Shown here: in pieces, positions 46,341 through 55,928 of the stretch
How the letters are laid out: each line of letters opens with the position of its first letter
Numbering within the stretch: the stretch's first letter is position 1
NCBI GenBank assembly: GCA_013042915.1
Contig: JABDPF010000079.1
Span: forward strand, 1-55,928
Direction of reading: 5' to 3'
From: Lysobacterales bacterium
Lineage (GTDB): Bacteria; Pseudomonadota; Gammaproteobacteria; Xanthomonadales; SZUA-36
DNA: 55,928 nucleotides
Notes under the pieces: model-generated
Seen by the model: the letters and a program-made list of their open reading frames with translations, nothing else
Database searches by the model: none
What the model was told of the DNA's origin: nothing
Program-made: the position numbers and the translations under genes

Positions 46341-46826
46341 TTGAGTTCAGCCAAGCTGACACCGTTGCTGCAGCCGCTGGTCGAGGACCTCGGCTACGAG
46401 TTTGTTGGTATCGACTACCAGAGCAACCCGAAAAACCCGGTGGTGGTCCTGTACATCGACCGCCCGGAAGGCATCGCGATCGAGGATTGCGAGCGCGTTT
46501 CGCGGGAGGTCGCGGCGCTGCTGGACGTGGAAGACCCGATATCCGGTCGCTACAACCTGGAAGTGTCTTCACCCGGTCTGGACCGGCCGCTGTTCAACGC
46601 CGAGCAGTTCGCACGCTTCGCAGGTGAGAAGGCGGCCGTCACGTTGTTCGCACCGCTGGACGGGCGCAGGAAATTCAAGGGTGAAATCCTGGGCGCCGAG
46701 GGTGACGCGGTCACTTTGGAACAGGACGGCGCCGAAGTGGTGCTAGAAATGGGAAATATCGCAAAGGCCCGGCTGGTGCCGGATTACGAGGCAATCCTGG
46801 CCGCGAGCCGGGATAAAAACAACTGA
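46341..46826 (+). CDS. rimP: Ribosome maturation factor RimP
   Basis: Needed for 30S subunit assembly. 161 residues; LVEDLGYEFVGIDY, the IEDCERVSREVAALLDVEDP helix and YNLEVSSPGLDRPL are the family landmarks. The start is TTG 46341, with GGAG six bases upstream; no ATG exists in frame and TTG 46278 would lie inside the leader hairpin. Confidence 0.95.
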   Translation: MSSAKLTPLLQPLVEDLGYEFVGIDYQSNPKNPVVVLYIDRPEGIAIEDCERVSREVAALLDVEDPISGRYNLEVSSPGLDRPLFNAEQFARFAGEKAAVTLFAPLDGRRKFKGEILGAEGDAVTLEQDGAEVVLEMGNIAKARLVPDYEAILAASRDKNN

Positions 46827-46847
46827 TATGAAAGAGAGAACGACGCG

Positions 46848-48341
46848 ATGAGCAAAGAAATCCTGCTGGTTGTGGACGCCGTTTCCAACGAGAAAGGCGT
46901 CAGCAAAGAGGTCATATTCGAGGCGCTCGAGGCGGCCCTGGCTTCCGCCGCACGAAAGCTCAGCGAGGATGAGCGCGGCGTGCGCGTGTCAATCGACCGT
47001 GAAACGGGTGAATACGATACATTTCGCCGCTGGGAAGTCATCGACGATGACGAAGAAATGGAAAACGAGGACGCTCAGCTGTTTCTCTCCGACGCCACGA
47101 AGATCGACGCGGACGTTGAGCTCGGTGGTTTCATCGAGGAGGACATGGAAAACGCGGAATTCGGCCGTATCGCGGCCCAGACCGCGAAGCAGGTCATCGT
47201 GCAGCGGGTGCGCGAAGCGGAGCGCGCCCAGGTTGTCGAAGAATTCAAAGACCGAGCGGGTGAACTCGTGAACGGCATCGTCAAGCGCGTCGAGCGCGGC
47301 AATGTCTATCTCGACCTGGGTGGGAATGCCGAGGCATTCATATCCCAGCGCAACATGATTCCGGGCGAATCGGTTCGTCCTGGTGACCGGCTGCGCGCCT
47401 ACCTTTACGAAGTGAAATCGGAACTACGCGGACCGCAGTTGTTCGCCAGCCGGACCATCGTCGAGTTCCTGGTGGCCCTGTTCGAGCTCGAGGTGCCGGA
47501 AATCGGCCAGGAGCTGCTGTCGATCATGGGTGGCGCGCGCGACCCGGGGCGGCGCGCCAAGATCGCCGTTCGCTCGAACGACCGCCGTACCGACCCGATC
47601 GGCGCCTGCGTGGGCATGCGAGGATCGCGGGTCCAGGCGGTTTCCAACGAGCTGGCCGGCGAGCGCATCGACATCATCTTGTGGGACGACAACCCGGCCC
47701 AGTTCGTGATCAACGCGATGGCGCCGGCAGAGGTCGGTGCTATCGTCGTCGACGAGGAGAATCGTTCGATGGACATCGCGGTCGAGGAGTCGAACCTGTC
47801 ACAGGCCATCGGCCGTGGCGGCCAGAACGTGCGCCTGGCCAGCGAATTGAGCGGCTGGGAGCTGAACGTCCTGACCATCGAGCAGGCCGAGCAGAAAAGC
47901 GAGGAAGAGAGCACGGCAACCCTGGAGCGCTTCATGAAGCGTCTCGACGTGGGCGAGGACGTGGCCTCTATCCTGGTGCACGAGGGCTTCAGCAATATCG
48001 AGGAAGTCGCCTACGTGCCCGAATCGGAGCTGCTCGACATCGAGGAGTTCGACGAGGAAATCGTCACCGAAATTCGCCGGCGCGCCCGCGATGCGCTACT
48101 GACCCAGCTGATCGCGCGCGAAGAAGTACTCGATGAGAATGCGCCCGAACAGGACCTGCTGGATCTGGAAGGCATGAACGAACGACTCGCCTATCGCCTT
48201 GCAGAAAATGGCGTGCGCAGCCAGGAAGATCTGGCTGAACTGTCGGTCGATGAACTGAAAGAATTTGATGAGATGAGTGACGAGGAAGCAGCGGCGCTGA
48301 TCATGGCCGCGCGCGCCCCCTGGTTCGCCGAAGAGCAGTAA
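46848..48341 (+). CDS. nusA: Transcription termination/antitermination factor NusA
   Basis: RNA polymerase-binding elongation factor controlling pausing, termination and antitermination. 497 residues: N-terminal polymerase-binding domain (1-about 125), S1 domain (GIVKRVERGNVYLDLGG, from about 140), KH1 and KH2 (GACVGMRGSRVQAV and LSQAIGRGGQNVRLA), then two C-terminal acidic repeats (from about 360), the gammaproteobacterial form. Confidence 0.97.
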   Translation: MSKEILLVVDAVSNEKGVSKEVIFEALEAALASAARKLSEDERGVRVSIDRETGEYDTFRRWEVIDDDEEMENEDAQLFLSDATKIDADVELGGFIEEDMENAEFGRIAAQTAKQVIVQRVREAERAQVVEEFKDRAGELVNGIVKRVERGNVYLDLGGNAEAFISQRNMIPGESVRPGDRLRAYLYEVKSELRGPQLFASRTIVEFLVALFELEVPEIGQELLSIMGGARDPGRRAKIAVRSNDRRTDPIGACVGMRGSRVQAVSNELAGERIDIILWDDNPAQFVINAMAPAEVGAIVVDEENRSMDIAVEESNLSQAIGRGGQNVRLASELSGWELNVLTIEQAEQKSEEESTATLERFMKRLDVGEDVASILVHEGFSNIEEVAYVPESELLDIEEFDEEIVTEIRRRARDALLTQLIAREEVLDENAPEQDLLDLEGMNERLAYRLAENGVRSQEDLAELSVDELKEFDEMSDEEAAALIMAARAPWFAEEQ

Positions 48342-48399
48342 GTTCGAACGCGAAGAACACGGACGAACAGGCAAACCGGAAGCACTCAAGGAGTAACGT

Positions 48400-50970
48400 A
48401 TGTCAAAAGTAACCGTATCCCAGTTGGCGGATGTGTTGGGCGTCGAAACGGACAAGCTGCTTGCCCAGCTGAACGATGCCGGCATCGAGGCCGGCGATCC
48501 GGATGACGCGGTTTCCAACGACGACAAGAAAACGCTGCTGGCTCATCTGCGCGCAAGCCACGGTAAGCGCGACAGCGACGCGACCGCGCCGCGCAAGGTC
48601 ACGCTCAAGCGCAAGTCCGTGAGTGAACTGCGGGTCTCGGGCTCGGGACCGCGCGCAGCCACTCGCACGGTCAACGTGGAGGTTCGCAAAAAGCGGACTT
48701 ACGTCAAACGCGAGGTTGTCCAGGAGCAGATCGGTACCGAGGACCGGGACCGCGAGGAAGCACGCCGTATTCTCGAGGAATCGCGGACGCAGCGCGAAGC
48801 CGAGGAGCGGGCCAAGCAGGAAGCGTCCGATGCGGCTCGCGTCAAGCGCGAGGAAGAGGAACGCAAGGTTGCCGAGGAGACCGCGCGCAAGGCGGCGGAA
48901 GAGGCCGAGCGCAAAGCAGTGGAAGAGCGCGTCCAGGCGGAAGAGCAAGAGCGGCTCAAGGCCGAGGAAAGTGCCCGCAAAGCCGAGGAAGAGCGAAACC
49001 GCAAGCTGGCGGAGGATGCCCAGGCTCGCCGGCGCGAGCGCGAAAAAGAAAAAGAAGCGCGCAAGGCGAAAAAAGGAAAAACCACCCGTTACGGCCGCAA
49101 GGAACTGCACGTGGCCGGCGGGGCCGCCTCGCGTAGGCGCAAGCCCGGGGTGCGCGGACGGCCGTCCGGCGGACGCCCCTCGGAGCACGGATTTTCCCGT
49201 CCCACCGCGCCGGTCATGCGCGAAGTGGCGGTGCCAGAGGCGATCACGGTCGCCGACCTGGCAAAGGGAATGGCGGTCAAAGCCGGCGAGGTCATCAAGG
49301 TGCTGATGCAGATGGGCATGATGGTGACTATCAACCAGAGCCTGGACCAGGATACGGCCATCCTCGTGGTCGAGGAAATGGGTCACTCCGCCAAGCGTGC
49401 CGAGGAAAAGGACATCGAGAGCGAACTGATCGCCGCGGAAACCGTGGAAGAGGGCGAGGGCGCTCCGCGTCCCCCGGTCGTGACCGTCATGGGTCACGTC
49501 GATCACGGCAAGACGTCCCTGCTCGATTACATTCGTCATTCGCATATCGCCGAAGGCGAGGCGGGCGGCATCACGCAGCACATCGGTGCCTACCACGTGA
49601 AAACCGATCGCGGCATCGTAACCTTCCTGGATACCCCGGGCCACGCGGCTTTCACCGCGATGCGTGCGCGTGGCGCCCAGGCAACCGATATCGTCATACT
49701 CGTCGTCGCGGCTGACGATGGCGTCATGCCACAGACCAAGGAAGCTATTCAGCATTCACGTGCAGCGGGCACGCCCATCATCGTGGCGGTCAACAAGATC
49801 GACCGTCCCGAGGCGGACCTCGACCGGGTGCGTACCGAGCTGTCCAAGGAAGAGGTCATTCCCGAGGACTGGGGCGGTGAAGATATCTTTGTCAACGTGT
49901 CTGCGAAGACCGGCGAAGGCGTCGACGCCCTGCTCGAAGCGGTGCTGCTGCAGGCCGAAGTGATGGAATTGACGGCCGTGCCCGACATGAAAGCGCGTGG
50001 CGTTGTGGTCGAGTCCAGTCTGGACAAAGGGCGTGGCCCGATCGCAACGTTGCTGATCCAACAGGGTACGCTCAAGCGCGGCGACATGATCCTTGCCGGT
50101 CAGGAATTTGGCCGAGTTCGGGCAATGTTCGACGAAAGCGGCGATCCCATCGAAGCGGCCGGTCCGTCGATGCCGGCCGTGGTGCAGGGGCTGTCCGGGG
50201 TGCCGGCGGCCGGCGACGAGGTGCTGGCCGTGGCCAACGAGCGCAAGGCCCGTGAAGCGTCCGCCACCCGCCAGGAAAAGGAACGCGAAACGCGCCTGGC
50301 CCGTCAGCAGGCAGCCAAGCTGCAGAACCTGTTCGACAGCATGGGCAAGGAAGAGCAGACCAGCGTCAATCTTCTGATCCGCGCGGACGTGCAGGGCAGT
50401 GTCGAGGCGTTGCGCGACGCGTTGACCCGACTGAGCAATGACGATGTGGCCGTCAACGTGGTGGCCTCCGGCGTGGGCGCGATTACCGAGAACGATGCGT
50501 CGCTGGCGCAGGCGTCCAACGCGATCATCATCGGCTTCAACGTTCGAGCCGATGCCACCGCGCGTAAGGTTATCCAGGAACATGAGCTCGACCTGCACTA
50601 CTACAGCGTGATCTACGACGCGATCGATGAGGTCAAGAAGGCCATCACGGGCCTGCTCGGTACCGAAGTCAGGGAACAGATCGTCGGCCTGGCCGAGGTG
50701 AAAGACGTGTTCCGTTCGTCCAGGCTGGGCGCCATCGCCGGTTGCATCGTGGTCGAGGGCGTCGTGCGCCGTCACAACCCGATCCGCGTTCTGCGCGACA
50801 ACGTGGTCGTGTTCGAGGGTGAGCTCGAGTCCCTGCGCCGTTTCAAGGACGACGTCAACGAGGTCCAGTCCGGCACCGAGTGCGGTATCGGGGTGAAGAT
50901 GTACAACGACGTCAAGCCTGGCGACCAGATCGAGTGCTTCGAGCGTATCGAAGTTGCCCGCACGCTGTAG
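48400..50970 (+). CDS. infB: Translation initiation factor IF-2
   Basis: GTPase that delivers fMet-tRNA to the 30S subunit. 856 residues. An N-terminal IF2_N module (1-50) is followed by a highly charged Glu/Arg/Lys coiled linker (about 110-230) and a second IF2_N-like helix bundle. The G domain starts at about 360 with GHVDHGKT (365-372), DTPGHAAF and NKID, then the domains that bind initiator tRNA. AAGGAG stands before ATG 48400. Internal start sites (IF-2 beta forms) were not resolved. Confidence 0.97.
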   Translation: MSKVTVSQLADVLGVETDKLLAQLNDAGIEAGDPDDAVSNDDKKTLLAHLRASHGKRDSDATAPRKVTLKRKSVSELRVSGSGPRAATRTVNVEVRKKRTYVKREVVQEQIGTEDRDREEARRILEESRTQREAEERAKQEASDAARVKREEEERKVAEETARKAAEEAERKAVEERVQAEEQERLKAEESARKAEEERNRKLAEDAQARRREREKEKEARKAKKGKTTRYGRKELHVAGGAASRRRKPGVRGRPSGGRPSEHGFSRPTAPVMREVAVPEAITVADLAKGMAVKAGEVIKVLMQMGMMVTINQSLDQDTAILVVEEMGHSAKRAEEKDIESELIAAETVEEGEGAPRPPVVTVMGHVDHGKTSLLDYIRHSHIAEGEAGGITQHIGAYHVKTDRGIVTFLDTPGHAAFTAMRARGAQATDIVILVVAADDGVMPQTKEAIQHSRAAGTPIIVAVNKIDRPEADLDRVRTELSKEEVIPEDWGGEDIFVNVSAKTGEGVDALLEAVLLQAEVMELTAVPDMKARGVVVESSLDKGRGPIATLLIQQGTLKRGDMILAGQEFGRVRAMFDESGDPIEAAGPSMPAVVQGLSGVPAAGDEVLAVANERKAREASATRQEKERETRLARQQAAKLQNLFDSMGKEEQTSVNLLIRADVQGSVEALRDALTRLSNDDVAVNVVASGVGAITENDASLAQASNAIIIGFNVRADATARKVIQEHELDLHYYSVIYDAIDEVKKAITGLLGTEVREQIVGLAEVKDVFRSSRLGAIAGCIVVEGVVRRHNPIRVLRDNVVVFEGELESLRRFKDDVNEVQSGTECGIGVKMYNDVKPGDQIECFERIEVARTL

Positions 50971-50979
50971 GACTACGAC

Positions 50980-51393
50980 ATGCCTCGTGAGTTTAAGCGA
51001 TCTGAGCGTGTCGCCGGATCCCTGCGAAGAGAACTGGCCAGCATCATCCACAAAGAGGTGAAGGACCCCGGTGTCGGTTTCATCAGTATCTCCGACGTCG
51101 AGGTGTCCCGCGACCTGGCCCATGCCAAGGTGTTCGTCACCGTGTTCGAGCCGGACAAGGCCGATTCGAGCATCAAGGCGCTCAACCAGGCATCGGGCTA
51201 TCTGCGCACGCAGTTGGGTCAGGCGATGCGCATTCGCTCGGTACCGGAACTTCATTTCCACCACGACGCGTCGGTGGAAACCGGCCGTCACATGGACGAG
51301 CTGATCGAGTCGGCCATATCGTCGGATCGCCACGCGGACGACCACGAGGCGAAAATCGGCGATAAAGGCGCGAAAGACGACGCCGAAAACTGA
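50980..51393 (+). CDS. rbfA: Ribosome-binding factor A
   Basis: 30S maturation factor acting at the 16S 5' helix; 137 residues. KH-like core with KDPGVGFISISDVEVSRDL and the HDASVETGRHMDELI helix; the C-terminal 25 residues are charged and probably disordered. The stop overlaps the truB start (TGATG). Confidence 0.95.
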   Translation: MPREFKRSERVAGSLRRELASIIHKEVKDPGVGFISISDVEVSRDLAHAKVFVTVFEPDKADSSIKALNQASGYLRTQLGQAMRIRSVPELHFHHDASVETGRHMDELIESAISSDRHADDHEAKIGDKGAKDDAEN

Positions 51394-52304
51394 TGGGGCG
51401 GCGCCGCAATGGGCGTGACGTCCACGGCGTTCTGCTGCTGGACAAGCCGGCCGGGCTGTCGTCAAACCAGGCGGTGCAGAAAATCCGGTGGTTGTTCCAG
51501 GCCCGCAAGGCCGGGCACACCGGCACGCTCGACCCCTTCGCCACCGGCCTGCTTCCCGTCTGCCTCGGCGAGGCCAGCAAGACCGCCGCGTTCATGCTGG
51601 ACGCCGACAAGACTTACCAAGCCCGTGCGCGCCTGGGCATCGCCACCGAGACCGGCGATATCGAGGGCGCCGTGGTCCTCGAGAACGAGAACCCGCCACT
51701 CGATCGCGATTCCATCGATTCCGCCATGGAGGCCTTTCGCGGCACGATCGAGCAGGTCCCGCCGATGTATTCCGCCCTCAAGCACGAGGGCAAGCCGCTG
51801 TACAAGCTGGCGCGCGAAGGCAAAGAGGTAGCGCGAGCGCCACGCAGCATCACGATACACCGCCTCGAGGTTCTGTCCTGGCATGCGCCGGACCTGGAAT
51901 TCCGTGTTCGATGTTCGAAAGGTACCTACGTGCGCACCCTGGCCGAGGACCTGGCCGCGAGCCTTGGAACCTGCGCCCATCTCCGCGAACTTCGGCGCAC
52001 GGCCTCGGGTTGTTTCGACAGCGGCATGGTTTCGCTCGAAACCGTCGTGGCGACGGTGGAGCAGGGCAAGGGCGACGACCTGTTGCTACCGCCGGACGCC
52101 GGCCTCACGGACTGGCCCCGCATTGACCTGGTGGCACCCGCCGCGATCCGATTTTCCCACGGCAATCCCGTCGATGCCGGCACCGCCGACCCGGGTATGA
52201 TTCGTGTCTACGGCCCCGAAAACCACCTGCTCGGACTCGGCGAAGTCACCGGCCAGGCCTTAAAGCCCAGGCGCGTGATGAATCTGCAGCCGGCAAATAA
52301 TTAA
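51393..52304 (+). CDS. truB: tRNA pseudouridine-55 synthase
   Basis: Converts U55 in the T-loop of tRNAs to pseudouridine. 303 residues; catalytic Asp47 lies in GHTGTLDPFATG, and the C-terminal PUA-like region (VAPAAIRFSHGNPVDAG, GLGEVTGQALKPRRVMN) is present. Translationally coupled to rbfA. Confidence 0.96.
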   Translation: MGRRRNGRDVHGVLLLDKPAGLSSNQAVQKIRWLFQARKAGHTGTLDPFATGLLPVCLGEASKTAAFMLDADKTYQARARLGIATETGDIEGAVVLENENPPLDRDSIDSAMEAFRGTIEQVPPMYSALKHEGKPLYKLAREGKEVARAPRSITIHRLEVLSWHAPDLEFRVRCSKGTYVRTLAEDLAASLGTCAHLRELRRTASGCFDSGMVSLETVVATVEQGKGDDLLLPPDAGLTDWPRIDLVAPAAIRFSHGNPVDAGTADPGMIRVYGPENHLLGLGEVTGQALKPRRVMNLQPANN

Positions 52305-52580
52305 GCGGTAATTTGTCTTGGCTCGATTATTTTTCCGAAGTGCGGGAAAGGCGTGATTCAAACGTGCTCGGTCCTTCGAAACCGCCCCAAGGCCTGGAGA
52401 TTGTTCCAGGTCCGAAGGCCTCCTCGACTGGCTTGGTCGAGGCCGTGGTGTGCTCTATCCCTTTCCAGGGGCTTCGGGTGTCGGGAACGCCCGAAGAGTG
52501 CCCAAGGAAGGCTCGAACGTCCCCTGGAAAGGGATAGAGCACACCGCGGCCGGGTTAATAACTATCCGTTGCACCGTTCA
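52305..52580 (+). repeat. Structured truB-rpsO spacer with a large inverted repeat
   Basis: Gene-free. Two small hairpins, CCTGGA/TCCAGG (52393-52410) and CCTCGAC/GTCGAGG (52422-52442), precede a large palindrome. Its 31-base arms at 52441-52471 and 52521-52551 are complementary except for one T-G pair, with 49 bases between, and contain a further CTTCGGG/CCCGAAG stem. It may be an RNase III-type processing or transcription-halting structure, or a palindromic mobile-element remnant. Short ORFs crossing it are artefacts of the symmetry. Confidence 0.8.
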
Positions 52581-52609
52581 TTGCACCAACAGTCGTGAAG
52601 CCTTATACT
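52581..52609 (+). promoter_or_regulatory. Promoter of rpsO-pnp
   Basis: TTGCAC (52581-52586) and TATACT (52604-52609, 5/6) with a 17-base spacer. The start near 52616 leaves a leader of about 114 bases with a GCGCG (52653-52657)/CGCGC (52682-52686) stem, a possible S15 autoregulatory site by analogy with E. coli. Confidence 0.5.
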
Positions 52610-52729
52610 GCTCTGCTTGTTTAAACCCATGGGCTCCGGAGTCTGTACTCAAGCGCGCTGGCTCGAAAATTCGTTCGGCACCGCGCGTTTCACTACCGGC
52701 TTCGTTGCTCTAGATATGGAGAAGGAACC

Positions 52730-52999
52730 ATGTCTTTTGATGCAGATACAAAAGCGAAAATCGTCAAAGAGTATGCCCGTTCGGATAGCGACACGGGTTC
52801 ACCTGAAGTACAGATCGCCCTGTTGACCGGGCGCATCCAGTACCTCACCGACCATTTCAAGTCACACAAGGGCGACCACCATTCGCGCCGCGGTTTGCTG
52901 CGCATGGTCAATCAGCGCCGCAGTTTGCTCGACTATCTTAAGAACAAGGATATCGAGCGCTATCGCGACCTGATCAAGCGCCTCGGTCTGCGCCGCTGA
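52730..52999 (+). CDS. rpsO: 30S ribosomal protein S15
   Basis: Primary 16S rRNA-binding protein of the 30S platform; 89 residues, full length. [41 protein letters not shown] and the [21 protein letters not shown] end are all intact. AGAAGGA precedes ATG 52730. It has its own promoter and a structured leader. Confidence 0.98.
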   Translation: MSFDADTKAKIVKEYARSDSDTGSPEVQIALLTGRIQYLTDHFKSHKGDHHSRRGLLRMVNQRRSLLDYLKNKDIERYRDLIKRLGLRR

Positions 53000-53094
53000 C
53001 TGCGCGGCAGCCCGTCTCGCTCATGGCGAAACCGGCTGTCAACGTGGCTCGACCGGCATCGGCTTTTGACAAGCCTGCATCACGACACGGCATC

Positions 53095-53125
53095 CGCTCT
53101 GGCAGATCCTGAATCTGCCGGAGCG
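53095..53125 (+). promoter_or_regulatory. Long hairpin in the pnp leader
   Basis: 13-bp stem CGCTCTGGCAGAT (53095-53107) with ATCTGCCGGAGCG (53113-53125), one T-G pair and a five-base loop. There is no U-tract after it, so it is not a terminator. The position matches the E. coli pnp leader stem that RNase III cleaves to start PNPase autorepression. Confidence 0.6.
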
Positions 53126-53173
53126 CTTGCGTAGATGAATTTCAATGAAGGACTAAAACAGGAAAAGAGCAAC

Positions 53174-55267
53174 GTGAAAAAGCTGACAAAGACGTTTCAG
53201 TATGGCGATCACACCGTAACGCTGGAAACGGGCCAGGTCGCCCGCCAGGCCGGCGGCGCGGTAAAGGTCGTGATGGACGATACCGTGGTACTGGTAACGG
53301 TCGTGGGTAGGAAAGAGGCCGATCCCGGTCGCCCGTTTTTCCCTCTGACCGTCAATTACCAGGAAAAATTTTACGCCGCGGGCCGTATCCCCGGTGGTTT
53401 CTTCAAGCGCGAAGGGCGTCCGACCGAGAAGGAAGTGCTTACCTGCCGCCTGATCGACCGGCCCATCCGCCCACTGTTCCCGAAAGGCTTCATGAACGAA
53501 GTGCAGGTCATCGCTACGCTGATGTCCTCGAATACCGAGGTCGACGGTGACATTCCCGCGCTGATCGGCACATCGGCCGCGCTCGCGCTGTCCGGCATTC
53601 CTTTCGCCGGCCCGATCGGCGCAGCCCGCGTGGGCTACATCGACGGCAGCTACGTCCTTAACCCGACCGCCAGCCAACTGGAAAAATCCGCCCTGGACCT
53701 GGTCGTGGCCGGAACCGAGAACGCGGTACTGATGGTCGAATCCGAGGCCAACCTGCTGTCCGAAGACGTGATGCTGGGCGCCGTGACTTTCGGGCACGAA
53801 GCCCTTAAGGCGGTTGTCCAGGCCGTGCGCGAACTGGCCAACGAAGCCGGTGCCGAGGCCTGGGAATGGGCGGCGCCCGAAGAAGACAAGGATCTGGCCG
53901 CCAAGGTCGAGTCCGCAGCCAAGGACGGTCTCGTGACCGCCTACGGCATCGCCGACAAAATGCAGCGCCGAGCCGCGATCGACGAGGTCAAGAAAGGCCT
54001 GATCGAGGCGATGTGCAATGAGGAAGACGAGAACGCTCCCGCCAAGGACGCGGTCTCCGGCGCCTTCTCCAAGCTGGAGAAATCACTGGTTCGCGAGCAC
54101 ATCCTGTCCGGCAATCCTCGCATCGACGGTCGTGACCTGAGCACGGTCCGGCCGATCAGCGTGGAGTGCGGGACCTTGCCTCGCGCCCACGGGTCCGCCC
54201 TGTTCACGCGTGGTGAGACCCAGGCCATCGTGGCCACCACTCTGGGCACGGGCCGTGACGCGCAGATCATCGATGCGGTCACGGGTGAGTACAAAGACCC
54301 GTTCATGTTGCACTACAACTTCCCGCCGTTCTGCGTGGGCGAAACCGGCTTTATGAGCGGCCCCAAGCGCCGCGAAATCGGGCACGGCCGCCTGGCGCGC
54401 CGCGGCGTGGCCGCCGTGCTGCCCAAACTCGAGGACTTCCCCTACGTGATTCGCGTGGTCTCTGAGATCACCGAGTCGAACGGTTCGTCCTCCATGGCGT
54501 CGGTATGCGGAACCTCGTTGGCCCTGATGGATGCCGGCGTGCCGGTCAAGGCGCCGGTAGCGGGTATCGCGATGGGCCTGATCAAGGAAGGCGACCGGTT
54601 TGCAGTGCTGTCCGACATCCTGGGTGACGAGGACCATCTCGGTGACATGGATTTCAAGGTGGCCGGCACCGAGCAGGGCATCACCGCTTTGCAGATGGAC
54701 ATCAAGATCGAGGGTATCAACGAGGAGATCATGCGCATCGCGCTGGAGCAGGCCAAAGACGGCCGTAACTTCATCCTCGGCGAGATGAACAAGGTTATCC
54801 ATGAGCCACGTTCCGAGATGTCCGAGTATGCGCCGCGATTGATGACCATCAAGGTTCATCCGGACAAGATCCGCGACGTGATCGGCAAGGGTGGTGTCAC
54901 CATCCGTTCCATCACCGAGGAAACCGGTTGCACCATCGACATCGCCGACGACGGCACCGTGACCATCGCCTCGGTCGACAAGGCGGCGGCCGACGACGCG
55001 CGCAAGCGCATCGAGCAGATCACCGCCGACATCGAGCCGGGCCAGGTGTTCGAAGGCAAGGTCATCAAGATCATGAACTTCGGCGCCTTCGTCACGCTGA
55101 CCCCGGGCCGCGACGGCCTGGTGCACATCTCCCAGCTCTCCGACGAGCGCGTGGAGAACGTCACCGACGTGGTCACCGAGGGCGAAGTGGTCAAGGTCAA
55201 GGTCCTGGAGGTCGACAAGCAGGGCCGTATCCGGCTGAGCATGAAGGCCGTTACCGAAGACGACTGA
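53174..55267 (+). CDS. pnp: Polynucleotide phosphorylase
   Basis: Phosphorolytic 3'-5' exoribonuclease of the RNA degradosome; 697 residues. Two RNase PH cores (about 10-230 and 315-545) flank a helical linker; the second has the active-site block around [19 protein letters not shown]. The KH domain ([20 protein letters not shown], about 565) and S1 domain ([17 protein letters not shown], from about 620) end the chain. GTG 53174 is preferred to ATG 53135 because it gives the usual short N-terminus before [13 protein letters not shown] and has GAG close upstream. Confidence 0.96.
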   Translation: MKKLTKTFQYGDHTVTLETGQVARQAGGAVKVVMDDTVVLVTVVGRKEADPGRPFFPLTVNYQEKFYAAGRIPGGFFKREGRPTEKEVLTCRLIDRPIRPLFPKGFMNEVQVIATLMSSNTEVDGDIPALIGTSAALALSGIPFAGPIGAARVGYIDGSYVLNPTASQLEKSALDLVVAGTENAVLMVESEANLLSEDVMLGAVTFGHEALKAVVQAVRELANEAGAEAWEWAAPEEDKDLAAKVESAAKDGLVTAYGIADKMQRRAAIDEVKKGLIEAMCNEEDENAPAKDAVSGAFSKLEKSLVREHILSGNPRIDGRDLSTVRPISVECGTLPRAHGSALFTRGETQAIVATTLGTGRDAQIIDAVTGEYKDPFMLHYNFPPFCVGETGFMSGPKRREIGHGRLARRGVAAVLPKLEDFPYVIRVVSEITESNGSSSMASVCGTSLALMDAGVPVKAPVAGIAMGLIKEGDRFAVLSDILGDEDHLGDMDFKVAGTEQGITALQMDIKIEGINEEIMRIALEQAKDGRNFILGEMNKVIHEPRSEMSEYAPRLMTIKVHPDKIRDVIGKGGVTIRSITEETGCTIDIADDGTVTIASVDKAAADDARKRIEQITADIEPGQVFEGKVIKIMNFGAFVTLTPGRDGLVHISQLSDERVENVTDVVTEGEVVKVKVLEVDKQGRIRLSMKAVTEDD

Positions 55268-55313
55268 CCAAACGCTAAAGCAATGTAGAAGCGACGTCAG
55301 TCGCGAATCGAAA

Positions 55314-55339
55314 GGCCGGGCAATCGCCCGGCCTTTTTT
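55314..55339 (+). terminator. Rho-independent terminator after pnp
   Basis: Perfect 8-bp stem GGCCGGGC / GCCCGGCC with loop AATC, followed by six T. It ends the rpsO-pnp transcription unit. Confidence 0.95.
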
Positions 55340-55434
55340 CGTCCGGTACCGCGGCCCAGGCCTGCCCCAAGCCGATAACCGTCCATACCCCCAGCCCTTT
55401 ATCGCGGCCCACGCCGCTCCTACAATGGGTCACG

Positions 55435-55848
55435 ATGATTCGTATCGATGACACGCTGTCGCTGGCGGACGACGAAGTCTGCCTGACCTTTGTGCGCTCA
55501 CAGGGCGCCGGCGGGCAGAATGTCAACAAGGTGGCCACCGCGGTGCAGTTGAGGTTTGACGTACGGTCCTCCTCGTTGCCGGAACCCGTCAAGGCGCGCC
55601 TGCTGGCCAGCCAGGACCGGCGCGTGACCTCGGAAGGCGAAGTCGTGATCAAGGCGCAAAACCACCGCACCCAGGACAGGAACCGCGCCGAGGCGATCGA
55701 GCGCCTCTGTGACATGATCCGGGAGGCCGCCCGAGTGCCGCGCAAGCGCATTCCGACCCGGCCGGGCAGGGCGGCCAAAAAGCGTCGCGTGGACGACAAG
55801 AAAAAGCGCGGCGCGCTCAAAAAACTGAGGTCCGGTCCCCTTGAGTGA
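55435..55848 (+). CDS. arfB: Ribosome-rescue peptidyl-tRNA hydrolase ArfB
   Basis: Release-factor-like protein that frees stalled non-stop ribosomes by hydrolysing the peptidyl-tRNA. 137 residues. The catalytic GGQ is at 26-28 (SQGAGGQNVNK), and the basic tail (KKRRVDDKKKRGALKKLR) is the part that inserts into the empty mRNA channel. TACAAT at 55421-55426 is eight bases before ATG 55435, so transcription may start almost at the start codon. Its last codons overlap the next gene. Confidence 0.93.
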   Translation: MIRIDDTLSLADDEVCLTFVRSQGAGGQNVNKVATAVQLRFDVRSSSLPEPVKARLLASQDRRVTSEGEVVIKAQNHRTQDRNRAEAIERLCDMIREAARVPRKRIPTRPGRAAKKRRVDDKKKRGALKKLRSGPLE

Positions 55849-55928
55849 ATCGCCGAGCCACCGCTCCAACCGCTTCTTGCTGGTCATGGTGGGCCTGGTC
55901 ATCCTGTGCGCGTTTCTCGCCTCCCGAA
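55841..55928 (+). CDS. Start of a membrane protein gene (cut by window end)
   Basis: From TTG 55841, overlapping the arfB stop, the frame is open to the window edge. It encodes a short polar, basic start (SESPSHRSNR) and then a hydrophobic helix (FLLVMVGLVILCAFLAS). Only 29 residues are visible, so no family can be given. The other frames here give no membrane-like sequence. Confidence 0.45.
   Translation, partial: MSESPSHRSNRFLLVMVGLVILCAFLASR

Noticed and set aside
52313-52542. Short ORFs on both strands across the truB-rpsO palindrome
   Set aside because: Their similar open frames are a by-product of the inverted repeat; no ribosome site or family similarity.
1-55928. CRISPR arrays, IS elements, prophage or toxin-antitoxin cassettes
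   Set aside because: No regularly spaced repeats, transposases, integrases or phage structural genes were seen in reading the whole window. The PhoH-PIN protein is a chromosomal housekeeping type here, with no antitoxin-like neighbour.

Overview
The window is a high-GC, gene-dense, almost entirely housekeeping chromosome segment of a gammaproteobacterium. Gene order is the best clue. The block tpiA-secG-tRNA(Leu)-nuoA..N-tRNA(fMet)-rimP-nusA-infB-rbfA-truB-rpsO-pnp, and the block leuS-lptE-holA-nadD-rsfS-rlmH-yhdE-rng-yhdP-tldD, are gammaproteobacterial arrangements. LPS assembly (lptE), a BamC-like lipoprotein and outer-membrane barrels indicate a diderm, and the 14-gene NDH-1 operon indicates aerobic respiration. 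The overall style resembles Xanthomonadales and relatives (inference; no rRNA or marker phylogeny was possible). No IS element, prophage, CRISPR array or plasmid function was seen.

Layout. 1-9.8 kb is mixed: the end of an NAD-type isocitrate dehydrogenase gene, a FadL-like outer-membrane protein, an AI-2E/PerM permease, PhoH-PIN and a Bcp peroxiredoxin on the minus strand, a short BamC-like lipoprotein, ferredoxin FdxA, an asparaginase, and three membrane proteins (ZIP-like, TMEM175-like, one small). 9.9-13.3 kb holds tRNA-Glu(CTC), pcnB (poly(A) polymerase, with no ordinary start codon), a 470-bp gap with a candidate small RNA, and a YjgR-type ATPase. 13.4-28.4 kb is the leuS-to-tldD run for tRNA charging, LPS export, replication clamp loading, NAD synthesis, ribosome maturation, RNA decay and envelope lipid transport. 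After it come darP (opposite strand) and pmbA, and then an undescribed membrane-anchored metzincin-like protein.

29.2-46 kb is tpiA-secG-tRNA(Leu), one convergent hotdog thioesterase gene, and the complete nuoABCDEFGHIJKLMN operon behind a near-consensus sigma-70 promoter. 46-55.3 kb is the tRNA(fMet)-rimP-nusA-infB-rbfA-truB-rpsO-pnp translation/RNA operon. Its noncoding parts carry conspicuous RNA structures: a nested hairpin before rimP, a large palindrome between truB and rpsO, and a long hairpin before pnp. The window ends in arfB (ribosome rescue) and the first codons of a membrane protein.

Points most worth a second look: pcnB lacking any ATG/GTG/TTG before its catalytic core, the candidate sRNA downstream of it, the HExxHxxGxxD protein beside pmbA, an initiator tRNA whose 1:72 mismatch is U-U, and the 31-bp-armed palindrome between truB and rpsO. 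I found no evidence of a wholly new multi-gene system.
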